NCBI RefSeq assembly: GCF_016711335.1 | Contig: NZ_JADJTF010000001.1 | Span: forward strand, 1,736,001-1,800,000 | Reading direction: 5' to 3' | DNA: 64,000 nucleotides | Origin: Thiofilum sp. | GTDB lineage: Bacteria > Pseudomonadota > Gammaproteobacteria > Thiotrichales > Thiotrichaceae | Notes under the pieces: model-generated | Told to the model about the DNA's origin: nothing | Seen by the model: the letters and a program-made list of their open reading frames with translations, nothing else | The model's database searches: none | Program-made: the position numbers and the translations under genes | Shown: positions 32,866 through 42,143 of the stretch, piece after piece | Layout of the letters: each line of letters begins with the position of its first letter | How positions within the stretch are numbered: position 1 is the first letter of the stretch

Positions 32866-33323
32866 GGTACTACCCGTCCGTAAGCAATCGTATTAATACC
32901 GGAGCGTACTACTTTGGCGGGATTACCTGCCACGATACTATTCGAGGGCACATCTTTAGTGACCACGCTGCCAGCCCCTACAATTACATGATCACCTACA
33001 CTCACACCAGGCATAATGATTGAGGCACAGCCAATAAAACAGTTTTTACCAATTTTGGTTTTTTGGGCAAAAGCGCCGCCATGGCGTTGAGTGGAGTAAT
33101 CATGTGCTAAAATAATTGAATCAAACGCTATATAGGTTTTTTCGCCTATTTCGACGCATTTGGGATTGGTTTTATCAATCCTAGCCTTAAATGAAATCCG
33201 CACATCAGGCGCAATTTGCATACCGTAAAAGGTTCTAAACATCCATGTTCTCAGCCATAATAGACTATCACGAATATGGACTAGCCACATAAATGCACGT
33301 TGATTCAGGAACCGCAATCTCAT
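32862..33323 (-). CDS. Left-handed beta-helix (hexapeptide) acyltransferase
   Basis: A 153-residue trimeric-type acyltransferase. Hexapeptide repeats are visible through residues 60-140 (IGKNCFIGCASIIMPGVSVGDHVIVGAGSVV), ending in SIVAGNPAKVV, as in the CysE/WcaF-type maltose-acetyltransferase group. Likely O-acetylates a sugar in the repeat unit. The active-site His is in the LAHDYS segment. It is one of two unrelated acyltransferases in the locus. Confidence 0.9.
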   Translation of the reverse strand: MRLRFLNQRAFMWLVHIRDSLLWLRTWMFRTFYGMQIAPDVRISFKARIDKTNPKCVEIGEKTYIAFDSIILAHDYSTQRHGGAFAQKTKIGKNCFIGCASIIMPGVSVGDHVIVGAGSVVTKDVPSNSIVAGNPAKVVRSGINTIAYGRVVP

Positions 33324-33326
33324 CGC

Positions 33327-34640
33327 TTAATCCTGTAAGTTATTAGAGGTTTTAAGATTATTATTAGCACGAATCTCTGGAGTTGCCAGATTTTCCGTTG
33401 GATGGTCGCTATTCCATGATCGATAGAAACGCGCCCAGCTAATAGCGCCTAGCATAAAGAACATAATAGGTTGTAAAGTACCAAAGTAATCTACGGTAAA
33501 ACCTATTAAAATCAAAGACATAAATGAAAGTACCCAAGCAGTTACCATCCAGCGTGTAGAGTCATCATGCAGATGGACTTGATTTAAGATATTAAATACT
33601 GCATAGAAACCAGCAATCAGTAACACTAATGCAGCAAAAATACCATGCTGTAACGCTAATAATAACCAGAAACTGTCAATACTATTACCCATCCACTCCA
33701 TCCAATAAGGACGAGTCCAATCATGATGCGCAATACCGAGAATAAGGTTGTCAGGAATATCATCATCTAGTGTATATTGCCATTGCAACATACGGAAATA
33801 ACCAGTATTAGGATTAAAGGTTAAATAAGAAATTAATATGCCAAAAAAGCCCCGATTAGAAAAGGCATTAATTAGCATAGAAAAGGCTATAAATCCTAAG
33901 AATAAGGCTACCCAAAACTGCCGAGCACCATGCCAAAACTTAACTAAAATGGCTGTAGCACCATGAAAAATAACCGACAAGAGCGGGGCTGAGGACATAG
34001 TGAGTATCATGGACACAATTAGCGATATTAAATTAATAATATAAGCGGGTCTAATAGTCCTAATAGCTAGTAAAAACGCAAAAGGGAAAAGTAAAGCGGC
34101 TAATGTACCAAACAATAATGGATGAATGAATACACTAGCTGCCCGCATAATAGGACCACGTAAATAATCTTCGGTATAAAGTCTAAAGTCTAGTGCACTT
34201 TTACCCGTAATTTGCTCAGCCCATTGGTGCAGAATACGATGATGACTAAAAGCCTCATAAATAGTAAAGCCGATTAATAAGGTAATGCCTATAATTAAAA
34301 TTTGATTGACTTGGAAAAAGCGTGCGGGTGTTATCACATACATCCGTGCTAAATAGAAAGCACCTAAGGTTTCTAAAGCATATAATCCGGTTGATTCCAA
34401 GGCTTTTTGTAAGCCGTGATTATACCAGAAACTTGCAAAAGCTAAGGCGACTAAGGCAATTAGCAATACATCTACAATATCAGCACGCGGGATAATCACC
34501 TTAAAATTAAATAAGGCATAGAGTAAAGCAATCCCTAAAATAATCCGATAAGCCTCAAGGCGTATGGTTCCCACCATAGTATAAAATTCGGCGGGAATAA
34601 ACAGCGAGACTAGAAATAAAATGGCGAGTACTCTTAACAT
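33327..34640 (-). CDS. Wzy-like O-antigen/polysaccharide polymerase
   Basis: A 437-residue integral membrane protein with about 11 helices and a larger periplasmic loop (about residues 290-325), the usual layout of Wzy polymerases and O-antigen ligases. These families have little conserved sequence, so the assignment depends on topology and on its place next to a flippase. It would polymerise lipid-linked repeat units in the periplasm. Confidence 0.75.
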   Translation of the reverse strand: MLRVLAILFLVSLFIPAEFYTMVGTIRLEAYRIILGIALLYALFNFKVIIPRADIVDVLLIALVALAFASFWYNHGLQKALESTGLYALETLGAFYLARMYVITPARFFQVNQILIIGITLLIGFTIYEAFSHHRILHQWAEQITGKSALDFRLYTEDYLRGPIMRAASVFIHPLLFGTLAALLFPFAFLLAIRTIRPAYIINLISLIVSMILTMSSAPLLSVIFHGATAILVKFWHGARQFWVALFLGFIAFSMLINAFSNRGFFGILISYLTFNPNTGYFRMLQWQYTLDDDIPDNLILGIAHHDWTRPYWMEWMGNSIDSFWLLLALQHGIFAALVLLIAGFYAVFNILNQVHLHDDSTRWMVTAWVLSFMSLILIGFTVDYFGTLQPIMFFMLGAISWARFYRSWNSDHPTENLATPEIRANNNLKTSNNLQD

Positions 34641-34643
34641 GAT

Positions 34644-35924
34644 TTAGGCATAGCTTTTGAGTAGTTGTTTATAAAAGAACAGGATGACTACGCCCCCAGT
34701 CAGTACCAAGTTTGCAATCAGTGTCGCCATCGCTGCCCCATTAATTCCGTATAAGGGGATTAAGACCGTGTGGCAGATAATATTCACAATTAACGCCGTG
34801 ACCAAGAGCATGTTTAAGAATCGTACTTGCTCTTGCATAATAAACATAAAGGAAAATGTCAAACTAAACGCACGAATCATCTGACCTAATAATAGTAGAG
34901 CTAATACGGTTCCTGCTGCGACATACTCGGCTCCAAAGGCTAATAACATATAGTCGCGTGCTAGCCATAAAGCTAGTGTGACGGTACTTAACAGCCCCAT
35001 CACTAAGAAAGTACTTTTCCAAAAAAAAGCTTTCAACTGTTGAGGATGGTTACGTTGAATTTTAAGTAAGCGCGGGTAAATGGTTGCATCCAGCGCCCCT
35101 AAGAAAAATAAGCTAATAAATGACAAACGTGCTGCGGTGGAAAACAATGCTACTTGATCATTGGTAAGCAGTAGTCCGGTCATAAAAGTATCTGCCCACA
35201 ACATCATAAAAGCAGACATGGAGACAGGCGCTAGGGGCAAAGATTGCTTCAGTAATTGCTCCATAGGTACAGTATGACTAGAACGCCGTACCAGCGTTTT
35301 TAGCCAAGGTTTGAGCCAGAAAAAAGAGACTAACCCCGCTAATAATAAAGAAGCAGTGTAAATCAGAACATAAGATTGTTGCTGAGCAAAGGTGCTCCAC
35401 AGTATGACAATCAAAACCAACAAAGCGACAGCGGGTAGGGTATTTTGCACTAATAAAGAGCTAGAAGTATGACGTATGGCTTTCAAAAAGGCTGAATTGG
35501 TCATCACTAAATTGAAAGTCAGAATTCCAGTACCTGCAATCATTAAGTACAGTACATTCATTTGTCCATCAAATAGCCATTGATTAAAAAAGGGGGTGAG
35601 TACTATCCAAGCGAGTAAAAATAAAATAGAGCTAATGAGTGTTAGACGATAAGCCGAGTGCAGATAGTGAGCAGGCGTATGAGCACTTTGCTCCGGTAAA
35701 CGCGCAATATCACGCACTATCCATTGCTCTAAACCTAAACGACTAAATAGTGATACACCTGTGACCAGTGTCATGAGCATAAACACCATGCCTGCTTCGT
35801 GCTTGGGTAGTAGTCGAGCAATCAAAATAGCGACCGCGAAATTTAGTCCAACGCCTACAAAACGGGCAATAGTCGATAACAAACTTTGAACTAATAGCGA
35901 ATCACGGCTAAGATTTAATTTCAT
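34644..35924 (-). CDS. Wzx-like polysaccharide flippase
   Basis: A 426-residue MATE-like/oligosaccharide flippase with about 12 membrane helices. The N-terminal FVGVGLNFAVAILIARLLPKHEAGMVF pattern is typical of polysaccharide biosynthesis (RfbX/Wzx) proteins. It would flip the undecaprenyl-linked repeat unit to the periplasmic face for the Wzy-like polymerase encoded just downstream. Overlaps the Alg13-like gene by four bases. Confidence 0.88.
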   Translation of the reverse strand: MKLNLSRDSLLVQSLLSTIARFVGVGLNFAVAILIARLLPKHEAGMVFMLMTLVTGVSLFSRLGLEQWIVRDIARLPEQSAHTPAHYLHSAYRLTLISSILFLLAWIVLTPFFNQWLFDGQMNVLYLMIAGTGILTFNLVMTNSAFLKAIRHTSSSLLVQNTLPAVALLVLIVILWSTFAQQQSYVLIYTASLLLAGLVSFFWLKPWLKTLVRRSSHTVPMEQLLKQSLPLAPVSMSAFMMLWADTFMTGLLLTNDQVALFSTAARLSFISLFFLGALDATIYPRLLKIQRNHPQQLKAFFWKSTFLVMGLLSTVTLALWLARDYMLLAFGAEYVAAGTVLALLLLGQMIRAFSLTFSFMFIMQEQVRFLNMLLVTALIVNIICHTVLIPLYGINGAAMATLIANLVLTGGVVILFFYKQLLKSYA

Positions 35925-36394
35925 GCCCGAATCGCTTGATCAATAAAATCAGTTAGCGCTTGGCGTCGCGCCCCTGCTTTACCTTGAGCAGGTTTTAATT
36001 CAGGCATGCGATTCAATAGGGCCAATAATTGTTCTTGAGTACTGGCGGTATATACCCCCGGTAACTGTCCCATCCACTCCAAACCATCGGCTTGATGATT
36101 ATTGCGATGCTCACCTAATTCATATTGGCGATTCATCACAATAATCGGTTTATGGGCTTCCACCGCAGTAATAATATTACCCATGCCCGCATGTGAGATA
36201 ATCAAATCAGCCTGATTAAGATGTTGATTAAATATATCGGTAGTCATGAATTTTTCGTACTTAATGTATTTAGGTAAGTACTCGCCCTCGGCAATTTGAG
36301 CAATGCCTTGATGAAAATTAGCACCACACCATTCATCTACGTAACGAATCAAGCGATCAAAGGCAAATTGTGTTCCTACGGCAACAAAAATCAT
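35921..36394 (-). CDS. Alg13/PssE-like glycosyltransferase catalytic subunit
   Basis: A 157-residue protein corresponding to the C-terminal, nucleotide-sugar-binding half of GT28-type enzymes: MIFVAVGTQFAFDRLIRYVDEW at the start, and DLIISHAGMGNIITAVEAHKPIIVMNR in the middle. In eukaryotes Alg13 pairs with Alg14; bacterial PssE/PssD and Cps14F/G pairs act likewise. The partner gene is immediately upstream with a four-base overlap. Confidence 0.9.
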   Translation of the reverse strand: MIFVAVGTQFAFDRLIRYVDEWCGANFHQGIAQIAEGEYLPKYIKYEKFMTTDIFNQHLNQADLIISHAGMGNIITAVEAHKPIIVMNRQYELGEHRNNHQADGLEWMGQLPGVYTASTQEQLLALLNRMPELKPAQGKAGARRQALTDFIDQAIRA

Positions 36395-36852
36395 AAAACC
36401 GCTCCTTTAAACAGAATAGTTTTACCATTGCTCAAATGTTCCCATTGAGTTAAGAACACATCTGCTTTGCCCAATACCATAGTACCGGCACGGGAAAGCT
36501 TTTTAACATTAGCAATACTATCTACCCAAATAGTCCGGATTCTCAGCGCTTTACCGAGCATAATCGCTACCGCACCCGGAGCAGCGCCCGTTGAAATAAT
36601 GGCTTGAGGACGTTCTTTGAGAATGATTTTAAGGAGCTGAAAAGCACAAGGAAGCAGCTTCCACTTATCATCAGCGCTTACATCAATAATGGTGTAAATT
36701 TTTTGTTGTTTAGAAGGCTTAAACAAAGCATCTGGCATAGCATAAACCACCTCGTACTTTTGCTCTAAGCCAGCACAAATACGCGTGAGCTGAATCCAGT
36801 GCCCCCCCGGAGAGGAAATCGCTAATAATTTTGGTTTTTTAGGCGCGGTCAT
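36391..36852 (-). CDS. Alg14/PssD-like glycosyltransferase membrane subunit
   Basis: A 153-residue protein corresponding to the N-terminal half of GT28-type enzymes. LAISSPGGHWIQLTRI (glycine-rich acceptor-side motif), ISTGAAPGAVAIMLGKAL and the closing FLTQWEHL are typical Alg14 features. It would anchor the Alg13-like catalytic subunit at the membrane. The pair likely adds the second sugar of the repeat unit, by analogy with known capsule loci. Confidence 0.9.
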   Translation of the reverse strand: MTAPKKPKLLAISSPGGHWIQLTRICAGLEQKYEVVYAMPDALFKPSKQQKIYTIIDVSADDKWKLLPCAFQLLKIILKERPQAIISTGAAPGAVAIMLGKALRIRTIWVDSIANVKKLSRAGTMVLGKADVFLTQWEHLSNGKTILFKGAVL

Positions 36853-37802
36853 GATGGCTTACGTAAATAAAAGGCAGCTTGGTCGCCTTGATTAAGAGAA
36901 TTTAATTCTTGGGCACGTTTTTCAAATTCTTTGATTTGAGCCGCACTGAAGATGGATTGTTCGGGATGTTCTGCCCATGAGTTGTTATCACGCAGCATAA
37001 TACCCTTTTCATATTGTTCACTGCCCCAGAATTGGAAAGCGTTAGAATCGTAAACAATGTTATCTAGCTTAAAGCCACATTGTTTTGCGAGTACTTTAAT
37101 GCTTTCAACAGAATGCAGGAATAAATGGCGTGGTGCATCGAGCTGTACCCAATTGACGCCGTAGTGTTGCCACGCATAAGAGGTAACGGTAGGCACACGT
37201 AATAGAGCCGTACCATTGGGTGCTAATAGCTCAAATACTTTTTTTAGTGTGGCTTGTTGCTCAGGCATATGCTCAAACGAGTGATGGAACATAATCACGT
37301 CCCATTGCCCTGTTTCGCTGAAAATATCACGCTTTTCAATGCGCAAGCCGTTAGGGTACTGGATTAGATCCTGATTAAATGGATCAAGCCCTAACAGATT
37401 TTTAAAGCCCACTTCACGTAGTGAGTGCAGTAACAAACCTGCACCACAACCCACATCTAAAATACGTGAGTCTTTAGTTAACTTAAGCGGGCGCAAAGTA
37501 GTGAGTTTGGCATTGGGGCTAAGGAGTTGTAAGGCTTTACCAACTACGTTTTTACCTGTTGCGGCATATTGATCGCGGAACCGGATCAGCGATTGTTTGG
37601 CTCCTCCCTGACTATTCGGCGCTACATAGGAGTAGTAGTTGCTAGGATAGTGATCGCCCAAATTGCTAGGGATAGTCGTGATTTGTAAACACTGACATTG
37701 ATTACATTGAAAGTACTCATGCTCTTCCAATTGTCCCATCATCATTTCTTTGACCGTGTAGGTACGGTGCACGCCTTCACTACCGCAAATCCGGCATTGC
37801 AT
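36849..37802 (-). CDS. Class I SAM methyltransferase with N-terminal zinc-ribbon
   Basis: A 317-residue protein. The first 40 residues hold two CxxC pairs (CRICGSEG and CNQCQC), a probable zinc-binding motif seen in sugar methyltransferases of polysaccharide loci. The Rossmann SAM site ILDVGCGAGLLLHSL (about 115-129) and GLDPF follow, then FHHSFEHMP. Likely methylates a sugar or a lipid-linked intermediate. Its ATG overlaps nothing upstream (two bases from rfbB) and it overlaps the Alg14-like gene by four bases. Confidence 0.85.
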   Translation of the reverse strand: MQCRICGSEGVHRTYTVKEMMMGQLEEHEYFQCNQCQCLQITTIPSNLGDHYPSNYYSYVAPNSQGGAKQSLIRFRDQYAATGKNVVGKALQLLSPNAKLTTLRPLKLTKDSRILDVGCGAGLLLHSLREVGFKNLLGLDPFNQDLIQYPNGLRIEKRDIFSETGQWDVIMFHHSFEHMPEQQATLKKVFELLAPNGTALLRVPTVTSYAWQHYGVNWVQLDAPRHLFLHSVESIKVLAKQCGFKLDNIVYDSNAFQFWGSEQYEKGIMLRDNNSWAEHPEQSIFSAAQIKEFEKRAQELNSLNQGDQAAFYLRKPS

Positions 37803-37804
37803 TA

Positions 37805-38878
37805 TTATTGCTCCTTATGAGTTCCGAATAAGGCGACATTACCCGTCCAAAAACCTTGTTGTTCCAAATACCAGTTTAGTGTTTTACGTAAACCGGTTTG
37901 GAAGGTTTCGACTGGACTATAGCCTAATTCAGTACAAATTTTATTATTATTAATCGCATAGCGCCGATCATGTCCGGGGCGATCAGTCACATAAGTAATT
38001 AATTGATTGTGTGGCACATTAGGCGAATCAGGAAAACGCTCATCCATCAAAGCACATAAAGTATGCACTAAGGACAGATTGGCCTGCTCATTATTACCGC
38101 CAATATTATAGGTCTCACCGACACGACCTTGATGCACAATCAGATCAATACCACGATTATGATCTTCCACATACAACCAATCGCGAATTTGCTGACCATC
38201 ACCGTAAATGGGGACTGCTTCACCTTTTAATAGGCGTGAAATAGCCAGTGGAATCAGCTTTTCAGGATATTGATACGGGCCGTAATTATTCGAGCAATTA
38301 CTGGTCGTGGTATTCAAGCCATAAGTATGTTGATACGCCCGCACCACATGGTCAGAGGCTGCTTTACTAGCCGCATAAGGTGAGTTAGGGGCGTATTGAG
38401 TCGTTTCAGTAAAGGCGGGATCAGTGGGAGCAAGTGTGCCGTATACTTCATCAGTCGATACATGATGAAAACGGTGTTCAGCACGCTTTTGTTCATCTAA
38501 CCACACTTTTTTAGCTGCTTTCAGCAGACTATGTGTGCCATCAATATTAGTCTTTAAAAACGCATCAGGGCCATAAATCGAGCGATCCACATGCGATTCA
38601 GCGGCAAAATGCACAATCGTATCAATATCATGTGCTTTCAGTAGTTGCTCAACTAGGGCTTGATCAAGAATATCGCCATGCACAAAACGGAAACGAGGAT
38701 GATCTTGTAAGGCTTCAATATTTTCTTTACGCCCTGCATAAGTTAAAGCATCCAGCACTGTAACGGTTTGTTCGGGATATTTATCCAGCCAGTAGTAAAC
38801 AAAGTTAGTACCAATAAAACCAGCACCGCCAGTCACTAATAAATTGGTAGGTTGATAGGTTTGAGTCGTCATCATCAA
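37805..38878 (-). CDS. rfbB: dTDP-glucose 4,6-dehydratase
   Basis: Second step of dTDP-L-rhamnose synthesis. The 357-residue SDR enzyme has the NAD-binding VTGGAGFIGTNFVYY motif, FAAESHVDRS, the STDEVYG motif and the YAASKAASD Tyr-x3-Lys catalytic pair. Start may be 38878 or the internal ATG at 38872. Part of the rfbACDB order on the minus strand; it overlaps rfbD by four bases. Confidence 0.97.
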   Translation of the reverse strand: MMMTTQTYQPTNLLVTGGAGFIGTNFVYYWLDKYPEQTVTVLDALTYAGRKENIEALQDHPRFRFVHGDILDQALVEQLLKAHDIDTIVHFAAESHVDRSIYGPDAFLKTNIDGTHSLLKAAKKVWLDEQKRAEHRFHHVSTDEVYGTLAPTDPAFTETTQYAPNSPYAASKAASDHVVRAYQHTYGLNTTTSNCSNNYGPYQYPEKLIPLAISRLLKGEAVPIYGDGQQIRDWLYVEDHNRGIDLIVHQGRVGETYNIGGNNEQANLSLVHTLCALMDERFPDSPNVPHNQLITYVTDRPGHDRRYAINNNKICTELGYSPVETFQTGLRKTLNWYLEQQGFWTGNVALFGTHKEQ

Positions 38879-39753
38879 GCATTCATTCCAAGTGTTGTGC
38901 GGTATTGGATTAACATATTTTTTAAGCTAGTACGCCAGTGGGGTAGCGCAATCCCTAAAGTACTTTCCGTTAAAGCCTTATCCATTAAACTAAAAGGCGG
39001 ACGTTTCGCAGGGGTCGGATAGCTTTCAGTGCGAATAGGGCGAATGGGAATAGCCTTGTCTAATAAACCTAAATTCAATGCTTCATCCTGAATTGCTACC
39101 GCAAAATCATACCAACTGGCTACCCCTTGATCCGAACAGTGCAAAGTACCTGTAGCACTTTTAGCAATACAGTGCCATATCGTATGAGCCAAGGTATTTG
39201 CCCATGTTGGCGTGCCAATTTGATCATAGATCACATTCAAATTGTCTTTGGTCGCCATTAGCTTAAGCATGGTTTTAACAAAGTTATGACCATGGACTGA
39301 ATACAACCAAGAGGTGCGAATAATCAGATGGTCGGCAAGTGTTTGTCTAAGAATTTCCTCGCCTTGCCATTTGGTAGCACCGTACACACTTAATGGATTA
39401 GCTTTAGCCTCCACTGAGTAGGGGAGTGATTGACTACCATCAAAAATGAAGTCAGTAGAAATTTGAATCAGTTTAATCGAGCGCTCTTGAGCAGCTTGAG
39501 CCAAGTATTTAACGGCTAGATGATTAATGTTATCGGCTAGTTCAGGCTCGCTTTCAGCTTTATCCACAGCGGTATAGGCAGCGCCATTAATAATAATTTG
39601 CGGCTGATAGCGATCCAGTACGGTGTTAATGCTGTGCGGATTGGTAATATCTAAGCTATCGACATCTGTCAAAATCAATTCATATTCAGCAGGGCAACTG
39701 TGTTGTAATTCATAACCTAATTGCCCATTAGCGCCCGTAATTAAGATTTTCAT
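38875..39753 (-). CDS. rfbD: dTDP-4-dehydrorhamnose reductase
   Basis: Final NAD(P)H-dependent step of dTDP-L-rhamnose synthesis. The 292-residue protein begins MKILITGANGQLGYEL, and carries INGAAYTAVDKAE, STDFIFDG and YGATKWQGE (catalytic Tyr/Lys). Full length. It sits between rfbC and rfbB with four-base overlaps on both sides. Confidence 0.97.
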   Translation of the reverse strand: MKILITGANGQLGYELQHSCPAEYELILTDVDSLDITNPHSINTVLDRYQPQIIINGAAYTAVDKAESEPELADNINHLAVKYLAQAAQERSIKLIQISTDFIFDGSQSLPYSVEAKANPLSVYGATKWQGEEILRQTLADHLIIRTSWLYSVHGHNFVKTMLKLMATKDNLNVIYDQIGTPTWANTLAHTIWHCIAKSATGTLHCSDQGVASWYDFAVAIQDEALNLGLLDKAIPIRPIRTESYPTPAKRPPFSLMDKALTESTLGIALPHWRTSLKNMLIQYRTTLGMNA

Positions 39754-40298
39754 GCAAATAGCCCCGCATCCTTAAACCAAACCCCATTGGCATCTTTAGC
39801 TGATAGCTTGGGGCTTTCACCTGATGGAATAGGCCATTGGATATTTAAAGTAGGGTCATCCCAACGGATTGAGTGCTCGGCATGGGGGGCATAAAAATCA
39901 GTGCACTTATAAATGAAGTCAGCACTTTCACTCATTACATAAAAGCCGTGTGCAAATCCGGGCGGAACCCAAAACATACGGTGATTTTCCTCGGATAATT
40001 CCACGCCAAACCATTCACCAAAACTAGGCGAGGATTGACGTAAATCCACTGCTACATCAAATACTTTGCCAGCAGTAACACGTACTAATTTACCCTGAGT
40101 GTGTTCGGTTTGATAATGGAGGCCGCGCAGAATACCTTGAGCGGAGCGGCTATGATTATCTTGCACAAAATTAAGAGTTAGACCCGCATTAGCAAAAGCT
40201 TGCTGATTCCATGTTTCCATAAAGAAACCACGCGCATCACCAAAGACTCTTGGCTCAATAATGACGGCATCTTGAAGTGGTGTTGGAATAATATTCAT
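39750..40298 (-). CDS. rfbC: dTDP-4-dehydrorhamnose 3,5-epimerase
   Basis: Epimerises the 4-keto sugar at C3 and C5, the third step to dTDP-L-rhamnose. The 182-residue cupin shows FGDARGFFMETW, RGLHYQ with its catalytic His, the GKVFDVAVDLR strand and WVPPGFAHGFYV. Length is normal. Overlaps rfbA by four bases and rfbD by four. Confidence 0.97.
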   Translation of the reverse strand: MNIIPTPLQDAVIIEPRVFGDARGFFMETWNQQAFANAGLTLNFVQDNHSRSAQGILRGLHYQTEHTQGKLVRVTAGKVFDVAVDLRQSSPSFGEWFGVELSEENHRMFWVPPGFAHGFYVMSESADFIYKCTDFYAPHAEHSIRWDDPTLNIQWPIPSGESPKLSAKDANGVWFKDAGLFA

Positions 40299-41179
40299 GC
40301 CAATAGCCTTACTAAATAATGACCATAACCACTTTTCTTTAAAGGGTCAGCTAAGCGTAATAATTGTTCATCATTAATATATTTCATACGCCACGCCACT
40401 TCTTCTGGGCAGGCTATTTTTAGACCCTGACGGTCTTCAATGACGCGAATATAGTTACTGGCATCTAATAAGGAGGCATGAGTCCCGGTATCCAGCCATG
40501 CAGTACCGCGCTTGAGCATTTCTACAAATAAATTATTTTGTTGTAGATAGAGATTGTTTACATCGGTAATTTCTAGCTCACCACGCGGAGACGGTTTAAT
40601 AGTTTTAGCGATTTCGACTACATTATTATCGTAAAAATATAAACCTGTAACGGCATAACGAGAGCGCGGCTTTGCAGGTTTTTCCTCAATTGAAATAGCT
40701 TTACCTTGTGCATCAAACTCAACTACTCCATAACGTTCAGGATCTTGAACGTAATAGGCAAACACGGTTGCTCCTTGGGTTTGAGTCGCACAAGTTTGAA
40801 GGCGTTTGGATAAACCTTCACCGTAATAAATATTGTCGCCTAAGATCAGCGTTACTGGATCATTACCAACAAATGCCTCCCCAATAATAAAGGCTTGAGC
40901 TAGGCCTTCTGGTTTGGGTTGGATAGCGTAATGGATATTAATACCCCATTGATTGCCATTACCTAAGAGGCGTTCAAACTGGTTAGAATCTTCAGGTGTG
41001 GTAATAATCAATATGTCTCGAATACCTGATAGCATTAGTATAGTAAGCGGGTAGTAAATCATAGGCTTATCGTAAACAGGCATTAACTGCTTACTCACCG
41101 CTTGAGTGAGTGGATATAAACGCGTTCCACTGCCACCAGCTAAAATAATGCCCTTACGCTTTAAGTTTGGGGTTTGCAT
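40295..41179 (-). CDS. rfbA: Glucose-1-phosphate thymidylyltransferase
   Basis: First step of dTDP-L-rhamnose synthesis: dTTP plus glucose-1-phosphate to dTDP-glucose. From ATG at 41179 the protein has 294 residues, the family length, with GIILAGGSGTRLYPLT (nucleotide-binding), KPMIYYPL, ILGDNIYYG and EEKPAKPRS motifs. A frame extending to 41335 would overlap the M23 gene and lacks family-like sequence. It is the first gene of the locus, so a promoter is expected in 41180-41277. Confidence 0.97.
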   Translation of the reverse strand: MQTPNLKRKGIILAGGSGTRLYPLTQAVSKQLMPVYDKPMIYYPLTILMLSGIRDILIITTPEDSNQFERLLGNGNQWGINIHYAIQPKPEGLAQAFIIGEAFVGNDPVTLILGDNIYYGEGLSKRLQTCATQTQGATVFAYYVQDPERYGVVEFDAQGKAISIEEKPAKPRSRYAVTGLYFYDNNVVEIAKTIKPSPRGELEITDVNNLYLQQNNLFVEMLKRGTAWLDTGTHASLLDASNYIRVIEDRQGLKIACPEEVAWRMKYINDEQLLRLADPLKKSGYGHYLVRLLA

Positions 41180-41277
41180 ATTGTTGTTCCACTTGGATCT
41201 TAACAGGCTTTTGCGGCTGAATTGTAGACGAATCATAGGTAATTTGTCACAACTCAGCGCTATTCGGTGCTGATATT

Positions 41278-42129
41278 TTAACGATTTAAAAATAAACTGG
41301 GGTCGACACTGGTTTGATTCAGGTAAATAGACCAATGTAAGTGTGGTCCTGTAGCACGCCCTGTTTTACCTACAGTACCCAATATCTCGCCTTGTTCTAA
41401 CCAGTCACCGAGTTGAGTATTAATTTGATTTAAATGGGCATATAAGCTCAGTACACCCTGTCCATGATCGAGAATCACGGTATTTCCGGTGTAAAATAGA
41501 GATCCGGTATAAAGGACGCGACCACGATGGGGAGTCTTAATCGGAGTGCCAATAGGGGCTGCTATATCCATACCACTATGGGGCTGGCGTGGAATACCAT
41601 TCATAATGCGGCGCATACCAAAGCGTCCGGTATCTCGTCCTTTAACGGGGCGCATAAAATTGAGATCCGGTACAAAATGAGAAAGAGTAGTCTTTAGACG
41701 CTTAGTCAGCTCTAGTTCGCGCACTATACGTGCTGAGGATTCATCGTCAGGGGTGACTTTGTTTTTATCTTTAATCCTTAAGCGTTGGGTGCGATAGTTT
41801 TTAGCTTGAACTGGAATAGGATAGTTGATCCATTGGTTAGCTGCTTGCACTTGAAGTACTTGCATAGAAGGCTCTAGTTCAAGAGGTAAACCAACAATCG
41901 CTGTCCATTGCTGTTGATAGAGTAATACAGTCACCCAGTTGTTTTGAAAATAGGCTTGAGGTTTAGGCTGTTGTACACTGCCTAAAGGAATTAAAGCAAT
42001 TCCGCCCGGAACGGGATGAGCTTTAGGGAAAGCTAGTAGGGTAGAGGAACTAACCAGCATAATGAGGCTAAGCAGCCCTTGAGCTAAATATTTCACAGCA
42101 CAATACCTTTTTCTCTTAATTTTAATCAT
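41278..42129 (-). CDS. M23-family peptidoglycan endopeptidase (exported)
   Basis: A 283-residue protein with an N-terminal signal (KYLAQGLLSLIMLVSSSTLLA) and a C-terminal LytM/M23 domain: the zinc ligands appear as H in RQPHSGMDIAAP, Asp in the same motif and HLHWS (about residues 265-270). Predicted to cut peptide cross-links in murein, or act as an activator of amidases. ATG at 42129 is preferred since a start at 42171 would overlap the divergent aminotransferase gene. Confidence 0.9.
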   Translation of the reverse strand: MIKIKRKRYCAVKYLAQGLLSLIMLVSSSTLLAFPKAHPVPGGIALIPLGSVQQPKPQAYFQNNWVTVLLYQQQWTAIVGLPLELEPSMQVLQVQAANQWINYPIPVQAKNYRTQRLRIKDKNKVTPDDESSARIVRELELTKRLKTTLSHFVPDLNFMRPVKGRDTGRFGMRRIMNGIPRQPHSGMDIAAPIGTPIKTPHRGRVLYTGSLFYTGNTVILDHGQGVLSLYAHLNQINTQLGDWLEQGEILGTVGKTGRATGPHLHWSIYLNQTSVDPSLFLNR

Positions 42130-42143
42130 TAAATAGTGAGCGT

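Noticed and set aside
41180..41335. N-terminal extension of rfbA
   Set aside because: Overlaps the M23 peptidase gene, has no RfbA-like sequence and would exceed family length; ATG 41179 is used.
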